Shown one piece after another: positions 31,316 to 42,841 of a DNA stretch of 64,000 bases. The notes under the pieces were generated by a model that did no database searches, was not told the origin of the DNA, and saw nothing but the letters and a program-made list of their open reading frames with translations. Position 1 is the stretch's first letter; every line of letters begins with the position of its first letter. Source of the stretch: Tridacna crocea (taxonomy: Eukaryota; Mollusca; Bivalvia; Cardiida; Cardiidae); NCBI GenBank assembly GCA_943736015.1, contig OX031071.1, forward strand, positions 11,938,119 to 12,002,118, written 5' to 3'. The position numbers and the translations under genes were made by a program.

Positions 31316-32155
31316 AGACTTATATTATCAACTGCATCGATCAGACACACAGAAAGCATGTTTTGTTTATGCTGTTGTAGGACCCCCGCACATGATACCA
31401 AACTTACATCACTTACCTGGGCATAATACGGACCATCAACAAACTGGATAGCAAATGGATCCCAACGTTTGTTCAGTTATTGGTAACTACAGTTAGGTAG
31501 GATAATAGGAAATGATAGTTAGGCAGGAGATTTCTTAAGTTAAGTAGGATTTCTTTGCAAAAAGAAAAGGGCATTCAATCAAAATTTTGTGACTTAATGC
31601 ATTTCCTCATATGGACTTGCTTGTCTAAATTTTTAGCTGATTACTGAAGTTTTATTCTTACAAATGGAAAGGAAGTACCCAATTATATTGTCTATTGCTA
31701 AAATCAAAAACTATTTTCATAATGTTGTAGTGATACATGTGAGGAATTGTGTTAAATTGCCAAAAAATATTATGTACGGTATATTTCTAGGTGTTATGAG
31801 TCGTTTGCAGTTTCAGGGACAGACAAAAATCTTCAATATTCTGAAATTGTAACAAGGCCATAAATTTTGCATATTATATTAACATTTCCCTGTTTAATTC
31901 AAACCAAACTAGGTTCAAAGGGAAAAATATAGTTTCTTTCTGTTTGTAGTTGTTTTTGTACAGTTATTACTTTTTGTTGTTTGAAATACGGGTTTTTGAG
32001 TACCTCTTTGAATTGCTGTTCTGTAACATTTGTTAATGTTTATTTTGTGTAAGAGAACTTTGTGAGTTTTGCTGATGAATATATTTGTTGCAATGATAGA
32101 CATAATTGTTAAGAACAGAATTATTTTTTATGCCTTGCTATTCCATAGATTGCTT
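31316..32155. other. repeat-poor stretch
   Basis: AT-rich, no MITE, no exon or open frame I can support. Confidence 0.6.
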
Positions 32156-32395
32156 TTAACTCTTTACCATAAGACAAAATCTTTGACTTGTCCAAATTGA
32201 AAGCATTTGCAGACGGTGAGACCACAACATATATGTGGAAAAAAAAATTGAAATATGATTTGAAAAAGTTTAGAAAACATTGTGGGGAAAAGGAGAAAAT
32301 GCTGGTTACCAGCATTTTCTTCTTTTCCTACAATGTTTTCAAAGGCTTTCTTTTTCGGGGTCGTTGAAAGTTGGGATTATGTTGTAAAAAGTCAA
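32156..32395 (-). mobile_element. TTAA-A element, minus
   Basis: TTAACTCTTTACCATAAGAC; good hairpin; L end mutated to GTTGTAAAAAGTCAA. Confidence 0.85.
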
Positions 32396-33040
32396 CAGCT
32401 ACAGTGACACTTGTAGATACATGTAGTACAAATCAAGATCAGTCTGCACAAAATGTGAAGTCTGGTCCTGTATCTACACTGTCTGCAGCACTATGAAAGT
32501 AAGTCAAAAAGAAGCCTTCAAATTGAAATCCTTCAGTATGTATTTCATGATTGAACATAATATATATTGAGTGGTAGAGGCATTCTATGGGATATAAGGC
32601 TTTTTCTCTATAAGCGAAAACAGTGTGAAAGGGCCAGTCATTCCTTATTTCTCTCTTTTCTTTTTCCTTCTGCTAACAAGTGTTTTGTTTATTTCAGCAG
32701 ACATTTCGAAACTATTGAGGCTATTTTTCTTTAGTCACAGTGCTTGTGTGATTTTTATCTTTTTTAGCTGTTTTCAAAAAAAACATCGCGGTATTGTGAC
32801 TATTCTTATAGTCCTGGCATTGTCATATCCATGATCGTTGGCATTGTCAAAAATTTTGACCTTTCATATCTTGGTTGTTATTGAAGATATACACTCAAAC
32901 TAAGACAAGTTTTTCACTATCAAAAGGGGAACCAATACTGTTAGGAAAGCAACCATTACATTATTTTTGACACAGGTACCGTATGCTCCCTTTTTCATTT
33001 TAAGTTTTCATCGAAAATCAAGGAACTGCAGCTGAGTCTT
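32396..33040. other. stretch without gene
   Basis: Holds one AAGATCAGTCTGCACAAAATG hairpin relative at 32420-32490; otherwise nothing recognised. Confidence 0.5.
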
Positions 33041-33238
33041 GGGCCCGTATTCACCAACCATTTGTAAGAACGTTCTTTATCTTATTCTCCAGAATTTTCT
33101 ACATTTGTAAGTAGCACAACTTCTGATTGGCTAAACCATTCGGTTTAGCCAATCAGAAGTTGTGTTACTTACCAATTCAGAAAACCTTGGAGAATAAGAC
33201 TATGAATATTCTCAAGAATTGTTGGTGAATATAGGCCC
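33041..33238. mobile_element. family D foldback, copy 1
   Basis: GGGCCCGTATTCACCAACC to GGTGAATATAGGCCC. The centre CTTCTGATTGGCTAAACC / GGTTTAGCCAATCAGAAG is a perfect palindrome arm pair carrying two CCAAT boxes. Confidence 0.88.
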
Positions 33239-33276
33239 TGACTGCAATATGCAAAAGTTTCAGTGTCCTTGCAGCA

Positions 33277-33582
33277 CCCCTGTACCAAACAACCCCAAAT
33301 TATAACCTTGAGGAAGAAGTCTATTGAAAACAATGTGGGAAAAGGAGAAAATGCAGGTAACCTACAAAGTTTTCTGAATCATTTGAATCACATTTGTTCG
33401 GCCAATACTTTTTACAAGGGGGCATTTTAGACCCCTTCAAATTGAAAGCACTTTTAGATCACTGCAAATTGGAAATTTCTGTTTGGTAATGTAGAACCAT
33501 TGCTGGGAAAGGAGGTAATACTTGTTACCAGCATTTTCTTTTCCCACAATGTTTAAAAAGTATTGTGTGGTAAAGGGTTTAA
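33277..33582. mobile_element. two degraded TTAA-A copies
   Basis: Plus copy 33277-33400 (GTACCAAACAACCCC, AAAGGAGAAAATGCAGG) then minus copy 33405-33582 ending GTATTGTGTGGTAAAGGG. Confidence 0.6.
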
Positions 33583-33619
33583 AGTGGATAAGTCCGTCTT
33601 TGTATAGTATGGTATGGAA

Positions 33620-33847
33620 TTAACCCTTTCCCAAACGATACATTTTGGACCCTTCCAAACCGAAAGAGTTTGCAAATGACAATTCTAGATTTGGAGAATA
33701 TGTCAGAAAGTTCTCAAAAAGGGTAGAAAACACTGTGGGAAAAGGAGAAATTGCTTGTTACGAGCAATTTCTCCTTTTCCCACAGTGTTTTCAAAAGACT
33801 TTTACTGCAGACAAGTAAAAACCAGGGCTTGTTTGGGAAAGGGCTAA
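33620..33847 (-). mobile_element. TTAA-C element, minus
   Basis: TTAACCCTTTCCCAAACGAT to GTTTGGGAAAGGGCTAA; stem TTGCTTG...CGAGCAA with one G-T type mispair. Confidence 0.92.
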
Positions 33848-35009
33848 TAACATTTTTGACATAATACTGTGTGAGTGTCTATGATGGTGAATAATACTAA
33901 ATTTAATTGACCAACATTTCTACCTCAAGTAATTATTGTGGTCATATCTCCTTTTTTTTTCTTCAAGTTTTTGTTTATACATGTATTAATAAAAGAATGT
34001 ACATACATGTTTGTTTAAAGGTTTTATATTTTGTTTCTGACTGTCATTTCATACAAATTGTTGCAGAAAAGGAAAAATCGTACCCAAATAGCATGGTTCA
34101 TTGTAAATAAAGTTCATCCACCATTTTGAATATAATTTCAAAACTACTATACTATTAATTTTGTTTTCGGTTCAGAATTAAAAGTTTGCCTATTGAATCA
34201 TAACAATAATTTTGTGGTCTGCTGTTTTTGAAAAAGAAATCTAGGTCTTGTCATAGCTCTGATTTTGTTTTCTGTGTGTGCATTGTTGTGCAAAAACTTT
34301 GTCATTTCATAAGAGCTTACTGAGGGTATTTACTTCATACTTGGACCAGTTAGTCAGCCCTGCATCCAGGGTACACAGTTTTGTAAATCTCGATGTATAC
34401 ACTTTCAGTTAAGCAATATTTAATTTTATTTCTCGTAACTTTTTTTTGTTAGCTATTTGATAACAGAACAACAGTACAGAACATTTTATTTAGAGACAAG
34501 TATACAGTTGCACAAAGTAATAAGTAAAAAATATGTATCATTGATAAATATTAATGTCAGTAGATCTTGGGCAAGCATCAACAGCAAGAGTGACAAATTA
34601 CTAGTACATGTACATTGTATATATTTAGTACTCACAGCAAGGCCATAAAATATGTATCATGTAATTCAACTTGCCTGTCAGTTCCAAGAATAAATTTACC
34701 CCCTGGATATGGGGGAAAAATTATATATTATGTACGAGACCTTGTGTAAAGTGCCAAAGAAATATGTTGACTCAGTCAGTGGCACAAACCGTTGAGACTG
34801 AAAGAATGTAAATGACCCATTTAGGGCTCTAATTATTAAGAGGGGCAACTTGACCAAAAAAAATTAATGATGTTTTCAAAGTCCACTGCGGAATTGTTTC
34901 TGAACATAATTAGCAACGAGTGATATTCAAAATGGTAGATAAACTGATACATGTACCAAAACATATTGATGCTTGCGATGTAAAATTTTTCTTTTCTTTT
35001 TTTTTCTTT

Positions 35010-35147
35010 GCATATTCTGTGAACTTACAATCTTTATGACCTTGTTTAGTTTTTGGACAAAACTTACAGCATGCATGATATTCTGTGAACTTACAATGTA
35101 TATAACCTTGTTTAGTTTTAGGCAAAACTTATCGCATGCATGTACGT
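35010..35147 (+). repeat. two-copy 69-bp tandem repeat
   Basis: ATATTCTGTGAACTTACAAT...ACCTTGTTTAGTTTT...CAAAACTTA..GCATGCATG occurs twice back to back. Confidence 0.8.
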
Positions 35148-35196
35148 ACATGTATTAACCTGTAATAAAGTGTCTGTCACAGCGTCAGTTGCTAGT

Positions 35197-35264
35197 GCAG
35201 ACAGTGTATATCAAACATCAGATTGCACAAAACATGCAGTCCAATGTTTGATCATCACTGTCTG
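35197..35264. repeat. short hairpin repeat
   Basis: GCAGACAGTG and CACTGTCTGC enclose ATCAAACAT / ATGTTTGAT and TTGCA / TGCAG, an almost complete 68-bp palindrome. Confidence 0.65.
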
Positions 35265-35308
35265 CATTGCTTGACAAAGTTGACATTGATGTTTTATTTG
35301 TATGGATC

Positions 35309-35526
35309 TTAACCCTTTACCCCATAAGGCATTTCTATGATATCTCTAATTGACTCTAAATAACAGCATGGTTTTATGTGTATAGGACACCTTTTGATAG
35401 CATAGAAAACATTGTGACAAAAGGTGAAATTGCTCGTCACGAGCAATTTCACCTTTTGCCACAATGTTTTCCAAAGGTTCCTACAAGCAGTGCATAGAAA
35501 TGAGTATCTATGGAGTAACGGGTTAA
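35309..35526 (-). mobile_element. TTAA-B element, minus
   Basis: TTAACCCTTTACCCCATAAGG to TATGGAGTAACGGGTTAA; stem GCTCGTCACGAGC perfect. Confidence 0.92.
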
Positions 35527-35840
35527 TTTTGAATTTAAATCATCTGTTGTGTTTTATAAGGGCGCTGTAAGTGTTGGAGGGTTAGAGTATGAAATATATC
35601 TAGCAATGGAGAAGAGAAATTCAGAATTCCTACAAAGCTCTTGTAAACCAATTTTAGTGCACTGCAATAACAGAAAAAAACAATTTTTACAATGCATAAA
35701 AACAGATTTCTTTTTGCTATTTCATTGGTTAGCTAACTGGAATATGTTTTTGTATATCCCAGTGTAAGGGTGCTGTTCAAATATTATGAGGAAAGGAGAC
35801 ATTAACCAGCAATTTCTCCATTTCTGGAATACAAATCCTA

Positions 35841-36069
35841 TTAACTCTTTACCACACAATGACGAGTTTTAACGACTCTAAGAAAGAGTCCTTTTGAAAA
35901 CATTGTGGGAAAAGGAGAAAATGCTGGTAACCAGCATTTTCTCCTTTTCCCACAATGTTTTCTACTCTATCATAGAGAAATTTCATCTTTTGAGCCATGT
36001 GTAAACTTTGGTATTTAAATGCTTACAATTGGGACAAGTCTTTTATTTGCTTGTGTGGTAAAGAGTTAA
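35841..36069 (+). mobile_element. TTAA-A element, plus
   Basis: Complete; perfect hairpin; TTGAGCCATGTGTAAAC arm subtype; ends GTGTGGTAAAGAGTTAA. Confidence 0.92.
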
Positions 36070-36228
36070 TTGAGTCTCTTTGAATTTGTCATCTATAAAT
36101 CCTTCTCCAAAATGATTGAGCCAAAATTTTTGCAGCAGAAATTGCCGGAGAGATAATGCAATGCTCCTTTTCACACAATATTTATCGCAGCTGTTGAATG
36201 TAGAGATGTAAAAAGTTGGGTATGTATG

Positions 36229-36510
36229 TTAATTCTTTACCAAATGACAAAATTTTGGACCAGGGACTGTATTCACCAACCATTCTTAAGAATGTTATTT
36301 TGTCTTATTCTTGAGAGTTTTCTACATTTGTAAGTAACACAACTTCTGATTGGCTAAACCATTTGGTTTAGCCAATCAGAAGTTGTGTTACTTAAAAATT
36401 TAGAAAACCTTGGAGAATAAGACTAAGAATATTATCATGAATGGTTGGTGAATACAAACCCAGTATTTGAAAGTCTTAACTCTCAGGTTCATTTAAACTG
36501 GGGCTTTGTG
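36229..36510 (-). mobile_element. TTAA-A remnant interrupted by family D copy 2
   Basis: TTAATTCTTTACCAAATGAC..TTTTGGACCA, then the D element, then AAGTCTTAACTCTCAGG and GGGCTTTGTGTGATAAAG of an L end. Much of the middle is absent. Confidence 0.65.
36263..36461. mobile_element. family D foldback, copy 2
   Basis: GGGACTGTATTCACCAACC to GGTGAATACAAACCC; perfect central palindrome TGATTGGCTAAACCATTTGG. Confidence 0.88.
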
Positions 36511-36759
36511 TGATAAAGGAATAATAGTTAATCAGCATCACAGCATGAAATTATTCATATTCCAGTTTTTGTTTATATTTAAAGTATAATGTAATTGCAT
36601 CTTTATAGTTCAATATCATTATTTCTTATTCTCCTTTTCCATATATAGCTCTCATTAGGCAATACGGGTATCAGTTTGAAACAGCATTTACTTGTAAATG
36701 AGATATTTTTAAGTCAACATAATTATTATTGTACAAACAATTTCTTTATTTCAAAATAT

Positions 36760-36970
36760 TCTACGCCAAACATTCTGGGCCAAGGACCATGCATATATGA
36801 CTTTCAGGAAGAAGCCATTCGAAAACATCTGGGACAATGAGAAAATGTCAGTAAACAGTATTTTCTACTTTTTCAAAAAAGTTACCTTTCTCGTTCAAAG
36901 ACAAATTCAATCATTGAGCCAGGTTTAATCTGCTTCCAAAATGGAAGAGTCTGAAATGTTCTTGTGTGAA
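36760..36970 (+). mobile_element. degraded TTAA-A, plus
   Basis: CAGGAAGAAGCCATTCGAAA and ATTGAGCCAGG identify it; hairpin badly worn. Confidence 0.5.
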
Positions 36971-37284
36971 GCATAGTAAACAAGGTCACTTGCATGTTAT
37001 AAAGTAAAATGAGCTAACATGTTAGGATAAAGTGATATTCATCTTCTAGATCATTTTTTAACCATATAAACTATTATATCAGTGTGATGTGCTTTTCTTT
37101 GGGTGAAATTTTCTGGTATTGAGAGATATAGAATGATGATATATTGATTTGTTTCCTACATTTATTTTATTTGGTTGTTTTTGAAGGGGACAAAAATTCA
37201 TTAAATATATCTTACTCAGATATTGATATACCATACACGCTCGTGAGTGATTATCATTAACAAATTTTATTCTGTTGGCCAAAA

Positions 37285-37565
37285 AGTCACATAGGGATTT
37301 CTGTTGGTGGATTTTCAGTGTGTCACATAGGGATTTCTGATGGTGGATTTCCCGGGTGTCACATTGGGATTCCTGTCGGTGGATTTCCAGTTTGTCACAT
37401 TGGGATTCCTTTCAGTGGATTTCCAGTGTGTCACATTGGGATTTCTGTCGGTGGATTTCCAGTGTGTCACATTCAGATTTATGTCCATGGATTTCCAGTA
37501 TGTCACATTGGGATTTCTGTCAGTGGATTTCCAACATGTCACAGTAATTTTTCTTCATGGATTTC
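37285..37565 (+). repeat. 36-bp minisatellite, about 8 units
   Basis: Unit TGTCACATTGGGATTTCTGT + CGGTGGATTTCCAG(TG). The period is a multiple of three, so several frames stay open and give 12-residue repeat peptides; nothing suggests they are translated. Stray unit-like bits occur at 37806 and 38064. Confidence 0.9.
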
Positions 37566-37575
37566 AAGAAATATA

Positions 37576-37796
37576 CTAACTCTTTAACACAAAATCTGGA
37601 CTTTTAGAGACTCAGATAAAGATGCCTATAGAAAACATCGGGAGAAAATGCTGGTAACCAGCATTTTCTTCTTTACCAACAATATTTTCCACTCTTTCAA
37701 AGTCAGAAATCATCATATTAACGAGATTTAATACATCGTCTGCAGATGCTTTGTATTTGGTTCAATCTAAAAAATTATTGATTTGTAAAGAGTTAA
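37576..37796 (+). mobile_element. TTAA-A element, plus
   Basis: CTAACTCTTTAACACAAAATC to ATTTGTAAAGAGTTAA; stem shortened (CATCGGGAGAAAATGC). Confidence 0.82.
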
Positions 37797-37822
37797 GTTT
37801 CAACTTCATTCATGGATTTCCA

Positions 37823-38040
37823 TTATCCCTTTACTCCATAGATAATCATTTCTACACATGGCTTGTAGTAGCCTTTGGAAAACATTGTGGCAAAAGGTGA
37901 AATTGCTCGTGACGAGCAATTTCACCTTTTGTCACAATGTTTTCTATGCTATCAATAGGTGTCATTTACACAGAAGAAACAGCTTCATTCTTGCTGTCAT
38001 TTAGGGTCAATTAGAGATGCCATATGGGGTAAAGGGTTAA
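37823..38040 (+). mobile_element. TTAA-B element, plus
   Basis: TTATCCCTTTACTCCATAGA to CATATGGGGTAAAGGGTTAA; perfect stem; short deletion before the right end. Confidence 0.9.
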
Positions 38041-38596
38041 AATTAAACCTGTTTGGGACGTTGATAGATTTCCAGTATTGATTCATAGAGATACAAAGTT
38101 TTTCATAGATATTGAAAATGGTCCATAGGGATATTCATTCATAAGTTCCTAGCATGTCTGATTGCAGGCTTAGATTAGGCAATTCTGGTATATAATCGTT
38201 ATCAAATGATTATTTGTACAATATGGGGATCTCTGTTCATCTGATATGAATGATAACTTACTTTTTATCATTTCATTGCCCAAGATACAGGTTAAAAATA
38301 TAAGCTTAAAGCCAATGTCATAAAAATGTGACCCATCACGCAAAGCAAAAAGGGACCTTTTGTGCAGTCTGACGAGGGTTGAAACTTGTCACTGTTACGA
38401 TATTTTCTGTATGAAAAGTGGTCATTCTACCTTGTTATACAATCATTTTAAAACTATCAACCTAAATTGACCTTCACTATTGCTTATCTGACACTGTTTT
38501 CATCTAATTGATGTTGGGAATTCCCAGATTGTTCCATTTCATGTGACAGGTCACAAATATAATTATGTAATTTAATTTAGTGCCTCAGCAGATGAT
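38041..38596. other. stretch without gene
   Basis: Nothing recognised apart from faint minisatellite-like phrases at the left. Confidence 0.5.
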
Positions 38597-38823
38597 TTAA
38601 CTCTACCAAACGACAAAATTCAGGCCTAGACCAAATTCAAAGCATTTGCAGACAACATATTGAATGTAGCTAAACGAAAGATTTCTGTATGTGATAGGGT
38701 CAAAAGCATTGTTGGAAAAGGAGAAAATGCTGGTTACCAGCATTTTCTCCTTTTCCTACAATGTTTTCATAGGACTTCTTCCTCAGGGGCGTTGAAACTC
38801 GGGATTGTATGGTAAAGAGTTAA
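38597..38823 (-). mobile_element. TTAA-A element, minus
   Basis: TTAACTCTACCAAACGACA to GTATGGTAAAGAGTTAA; good hairpin. Confidence 0.9.
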
Positions 38824-38936
38824 AAACCTCCAAGTAAACCATGGTCATTACATCAAAATATTGGTCACACACATGAGCTAACTGGAAAACACTTTGCTAA
38901 ACGAAGATATATGTATGTATGAACAGCTATCAGCTT

Positions 38937-39016
38937 TGTTTAGTCATGTTCAATTTTTCATCTGCAAATGCTTTCAGTGTGGACAAGTGTAGAATTTTGT
39001 TATTTGATAAAGAGAT
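38937..39016 (+). mobile_element. TTAA-A R-arm fragment
   Basis: CATCTGCAAATGCTTTCAGT...TTTGATAAAGAGATAA. Confidence 0.65.
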
Positions 39017-39471
39017 AAGCTAGACAAGAAAGCTAATAACATGGGTATACCATTGTGCCATACATTAAGATATAAAATATAATGTCTTGATATACCAGTT
39101 GGCATGACAACAGAATTATATATTTTTCATAGTTCATTAGAGATGTTTCGTTATCTGAAAGTAGAAAATGAAAATACTGTTGGAGATTTGCAATGCACTT
39201 GGCTAATGCTGAGTTTTGTACACAGACCTCACTAAATCCACCATTTTGTATTCACTTCTGATTATCATGTGCCATGTTTATTACTGAAGCATAATTTTAG
39301 TTGTTACTGTAGCAACATAACATAATAATTTTGTCTTGTTCAAAGAAAATAATTTGTGGCTTTGATGTGTTATTTTCTGTAAATTGAAAGTGAAGAATTT
39401 TCACCAAGTCTGTTTACAACAGATATTCTAGGTCATGAATTAACCCTAAGAGCACTAAATAAATACATGTA
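39017..39471. other. stretch without gene
   Basis: AT-rich, no exon or repeat recognised. Confidence 0.5.
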
Positions 39472-39699
39472 TATTGTTACCAAATGAAAAAAATTTGGAC
39501 TTGTCCAAATCGAAAGCAATTGCAGATGACAAATTTAAGTGGGTAAAATTACAAATTTTTTCCTTGATAGAGCAGCAGAAAACATTGTGGGAAAAGGAGA
39601 AAATACTGATCACCAGAATTTTCACCTTTTCCCAAAATGGTTTTCAAAAGGCTTTTTCACAGGGTTGTTAAAAGTCGGGATTGTGTGGTAAAGAATTAA
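39472..39699 (-). mobile_element. TTAA-A element, minus
   Basis: First bases replaced (TATTGTTACC); stem AAATACTGATCACCAGAATT mismatched; ends GGTAAAGAATTAA. Confidence 0.82.
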
Positions 39700-39849
39700 T
39701 TATTGTAGTAATTTTTTTGAAAAAAGTAATCACAAAAAAATCTTTAAGGAAAAGAATCAGTCTATTATTCTTTTGTTTCCTATTTTTGCAGAGCTGCTTT
39801 ATTATTCTTTGACATCGTAATCCCAAAATCATCAATCTCATATCAAGGT

Positions 39850-40055
39850 AAAACCAAGTTTTAATGACCATAATGGAGAGTAGTTTTGAAAAGATAGCGA
39901 GAAAAGGAGGAATTGCCAGCATTTTCTCCTTTTTTCCACAATGCTATGTACCTTATCAAAGACACACTACATCATTTTGTGCTACAATCAAATTTCGGAC
40001 TGGACGTGCTTTGAATTTTGACATTTCTACATTGTTGTCTGTGGTAAAGAGTTGA
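39850..40055 (+). mobile_element. TTAA-A element, plus, degraded
   Basis: GAGAAAAGGAGGAATTGCCAGC shows a collapsed hairpin; ends CTGTGGTAAAGAGTTGA. Confidence 0.6.
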
Positions 40056-40187
40056 ATCTAATGAAGCGTCTGTGCTGGAAAAAGAGAAGGGACTTTAAGA
40101 GACAGATTTCTTTTTATGTCCATTAATTACAGTAACCTCACAAGGTCTTTGAACTTGTCATTTTGAATAATAATTTCACTTTTCAAC

Positions 40188-40278
40188 ACTTTACCAAACA
40201 ATCCAGAATTTAGTGACCTTGAAAAAACATACTTTTTTGAAACGATTGCTGGAAAAGGGGAACATGTCAATAATGAGG
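40188..40278 (+). mobile_element. TTAA-A L-half fragment
   Basis: CACTTTACCAAACAATCC to GCTGGAAAAGGGGAACATG, then abruptly TTAA-C. Confidence 0.6.
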
Positions 40279-40480
40279 GCCAACTCTCCAAACTGAAAGA
40301 GTTTGCAGACGACAATTTTAGATTTTGAAAAAATGGCAGAAAGTTCTCAAAAAGGGTAGAAAACACTTTGGGAAAAGGAGAAATTGCTCGTTACGAGCAA
40401 TTTCTCCTTTTCCCACAGTGTTTTCAAAGGACTTTTACAGCAGACTCGTAAAAACCAGGGCTTGTTTGGGAAAGGGTTAA
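40279..40480 (-). mobile_element. TTAA-C element, minus, R end truncated
   Basis: Starts within the arm (CCAACTCTCCAAACTGAAAG); perfect stem TTGCTCGTTACGAGCAA; ends GTTTGGGAAAGGGTTAA. Confidence 0.85.
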
Positions 40481-40509
40481 TGACCCACAGATAAAATTCA
40501 TTTGACACA

Positions 40510-40678
40510 TTGTAGGTAAAGGAGAAAATGCTGACTACCAGCAATTTCTCCTTTTCCCACAATGTTTTCTACACTTTGCAAAACAAATTTTAATTTTTTA
40601 GTCATGTTTATTTTGTTGTGGCTGAATTTGATTTCAGTTTCTGATGGGCTAAAATTATATTGTTTGGTTAAGAGTTAA
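40510..40678 (+). mobile_element. TTAA-A element, plus, L end missing
   Basis: From the hairpin (AAATGCTGACTACCAGC) to TTTGGTTAAGAGTTAA. Confidence 0.78.
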
Positions 40679-40859
40679 GTCTGTTCTTATTTTTCTCAAA
40701 TCTTTATAAGAAATCATTTTAAATGTATCACTTAAGTTGAGTTTAAGACATATTTTGCTGATATTGATGGGCTTTTGTGACACTCTCTAATCCTGAGTGG
40801 ACACAATATCTGAAGTTCAGAACAGTAAAATAAACAGACTTAGACTCTAGTCCAATATG

Positions 40860-41097
40860 TGTATCAATTGCAAAAAAAAATATTATAGGAAAAGGAGAAA
40901 AGAATGGATACTACCAGTTTGCCCATTTTCCTTAATTTTTCCAAAAGCAGTGTTTTTCCTGGGTTGTTAAAATCCTGGATTGTTAGAGTAGTATAGTGAC
41001 ATGTAGCTCTTTACCACATGAAAAAATAGACTCATCCAAATTTAAAGTATTTGCCAACGACAATTCAAATATGACCCAAGTAACGGAATTTGCCTTT
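40860..41097 (-). mobile_element. TTAA-A fragments
   Basis: 40860-40985 is a worn hairpin with L arm. 41002-41097 is an R arm (CTCTTTACCACATGAAAAAA) cut before its hairpin. Confidence 0.55.
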
Positions 41098-41324
41098 AAC
41101 TCTTTACCGAACAACAAATTTATATACTGGTCCAAATTGAAAGCATTTGCAGACGACAAAATAAATATGACCAAAGAATCGAAATTTGATTTGGGAAGGG
41201 CAGAAAACATTGTGGGAAAAGGAGAAAATGCTGGTTACCAGCATTTTCTCCTTTTCCCACAGTGTTTTCAAAAGGCTTCTTTCTCAGGGGCGTCAAAAGT
41301 AGGGATTGTGTGGTAATGGGTTAA
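41096..41324 (-). mobile_element. TTAA-A element, minus
   Basis: Complete, GGGGCGTC subtype, perfect hairpin apart from CACAGTG for CACAATG. Confidence 0.94.
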
Positions 41325-41368
41325 AATGATAGGTTAGGGAACAATTGGGGGTCACCCACCTTTGCTTT

Positions 41369-41438
41369 TTAACTCTTTGTTTTCAATGGGCTTCATCATC
41401 AGAATCATTCAAACTCGGGATTGTGTAGTGAAGGGTGA
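41369..41438 (-). mobile_element. TTAA-A deletion derivative
   Basis: TTAACTCTTTGTTTTCAATGG: R tip joined directly to the L arm. Confidence 0.6.
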
Positions 41439-41624
41439 AGTCGGGAAAAAAGATCAGTACAAATAAGGTCCTTGAACTGTTATTGTAAAGAGATTAGATG
41501 GTTTTTTTCCAAGAAGACAGCCTATGTAATTATGATATTATTATAATGATGAAGATGGAATAACAGTTGACCATCTAAATGTCAACTTCACTTTACCATC
41601 TATTGAACTGGGTAGACTAGTTAG

Positions 41625-41784
41625 TAGTCCTGACTTTTAACGGCCCTGAGAAGGAAAGCTCTAGAAAACATTGTGGGAAAAGGAGAAAATGCTGGTTACC
41701 AGCATTTTCTCCTTTTCTCACAATGTTTTCTATAGGCTTCTTACTCAGGTTGTTGAAAGTGGGGATTGTGTGTTAAAGGGGATA
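41625..41784. mobile_element. TTAA-A variant with two L arms
   Basis: AGTCCTGACTTTTAACGGCCC at left and, reversed, TTGAAAGTGGGGATTGTGTG at right, around an intact hairpin. Confidence 0.72.
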
Positions 41785-41807
41785 AGTTTTAAAGACTTGT
41801 CAGACCC

Positions 41808-42188
41808 TTAACCCTTTACCACACAATCCTGACTTTTAACAACCCTGCGAAAGAAAGCCTTAGAAAACACTGTGGGAAAAGGAGAAAATGCTGGTAACCA
41901 GCATTTTCTCCTTTTCCCACAATGTTTTCTACCCTTCCCAAAACAATTCTTAAGTTTTGAGCCACATTTATTTAGGAGCCTGCACATGCTTTTTAAGTTT
42001 GTCAAGTCTACCATGTTGTCGTTTTCCCACAATGTTTTCTACCCTTTCCAATTCAAATTTTAATATTTGATTCATCTACCCTTTCCAATTCAAATTTTAA
42101 TATTTGATTCACATTTATTTTGTTGACTTGTCTGCAAATGGTTTCAATTTGGACTTGTCCAAAATATTGTCGTTTGGTAAAGAATTAA
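41808..42188 (+). mobile_element. TTAA-A composite, plus
   Basis: A full left half and arm to about 42018, then a second right half beginning TTTTCCCACAATGTTTTC. A 36-bp tandem copy (CTACCCTTTCCAATTCAAAT...) sits at 42039-42110. Ends AAAGAATTAA. Confidence 0.82.
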
Positions 42189-42214
42189 CAGAACAGAACA
42201 GAACAGAACATTTT
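42187..42214 (+). repeat. ACAGA microsatellite
   Basis: About five AACAG repeats directly after the MITE's TTAA. Confidence 0.85.
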
Positions 42215-42351
42215 ATTAACTTAAACTATACAAGTTTTTCGTCAAAAAAAATATATGAACAAATCTATTACGGTATAGGTCAGTGACACATATACAAACA
42301 ATGAAAGCATTGACCATACATTCTCATGTTTACATGCCCTTGAGGAAGAGG

Positions 42352-42401
42352 ACATTCAATTTGGACCAGTCTAAAATTTTTATCATTTTGTAAAGAGTTA
42401 A
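42352..42401 (+). mobile_element. TTAA-A R-end fragment
   Basis: CATTCAATTTGGACCAGTC to TTTTGTAAAGAGTTAA. Confidence 0.7.
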
Positions 42402-42611
42402 AAGTACAAGTTTGACTGAGTTATATCTGGATTAATGATACCTGCAGTAATTTGAATATACAGTATGGGTGAAATCTAAGTTAACCACTTGAATGATCAT
42501 AATTATCGCCAATCAGAGCGTATAAAATTTTATCTTGTGGGCAAAATTTGAATTTGATGTCAAAAACTATCGATTTACATTAATTTGTCAAAGAATTACA
42601 GAACAAACATG

Positions 42612-42841
42612 TTAACCCTTTACCAAACCACAAGTTTGTAGATTGATGCATATTGAAAGCATTTGTAAACAGCAAAATAAGTGTGACTGAAAAATCGAAA
42701 TTTGATTTGGGAAGGGTAGAAAACATTGTGGGAAAAGGAGAAAATGCTGGTAACCAGCATTTTCTCCTTTTCCAACAATGTTTTCAAAAGACTTCTACCT
42801 CAGGGTTTTCAAAAGTCGTCATTGTGTGGTTAAGAATCAAT
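42612..42841 (-). mobile_element. TTAA-A element, minus
   Basis: TTAACCCTTTACCAAACCAC; hairpin centre GGTAACC, unusual for minus; ends GTGTGGTTAAGAATCAA. Confidence 0.88.

Larger units (their letters stand above)
33848..35308. other. repeat-poor stretch
   Basis: No MITE for 1.46 kb and no supported exon. Contains the 69-bp duplication near 35.0 kb and a hairpin at 35197-35264. Confidence 0.55.

Noticed and set aside
37315..37587. Overlapping repeat proteins on both strands
   Set aside because: By-product of the 36-bp minisatellite.
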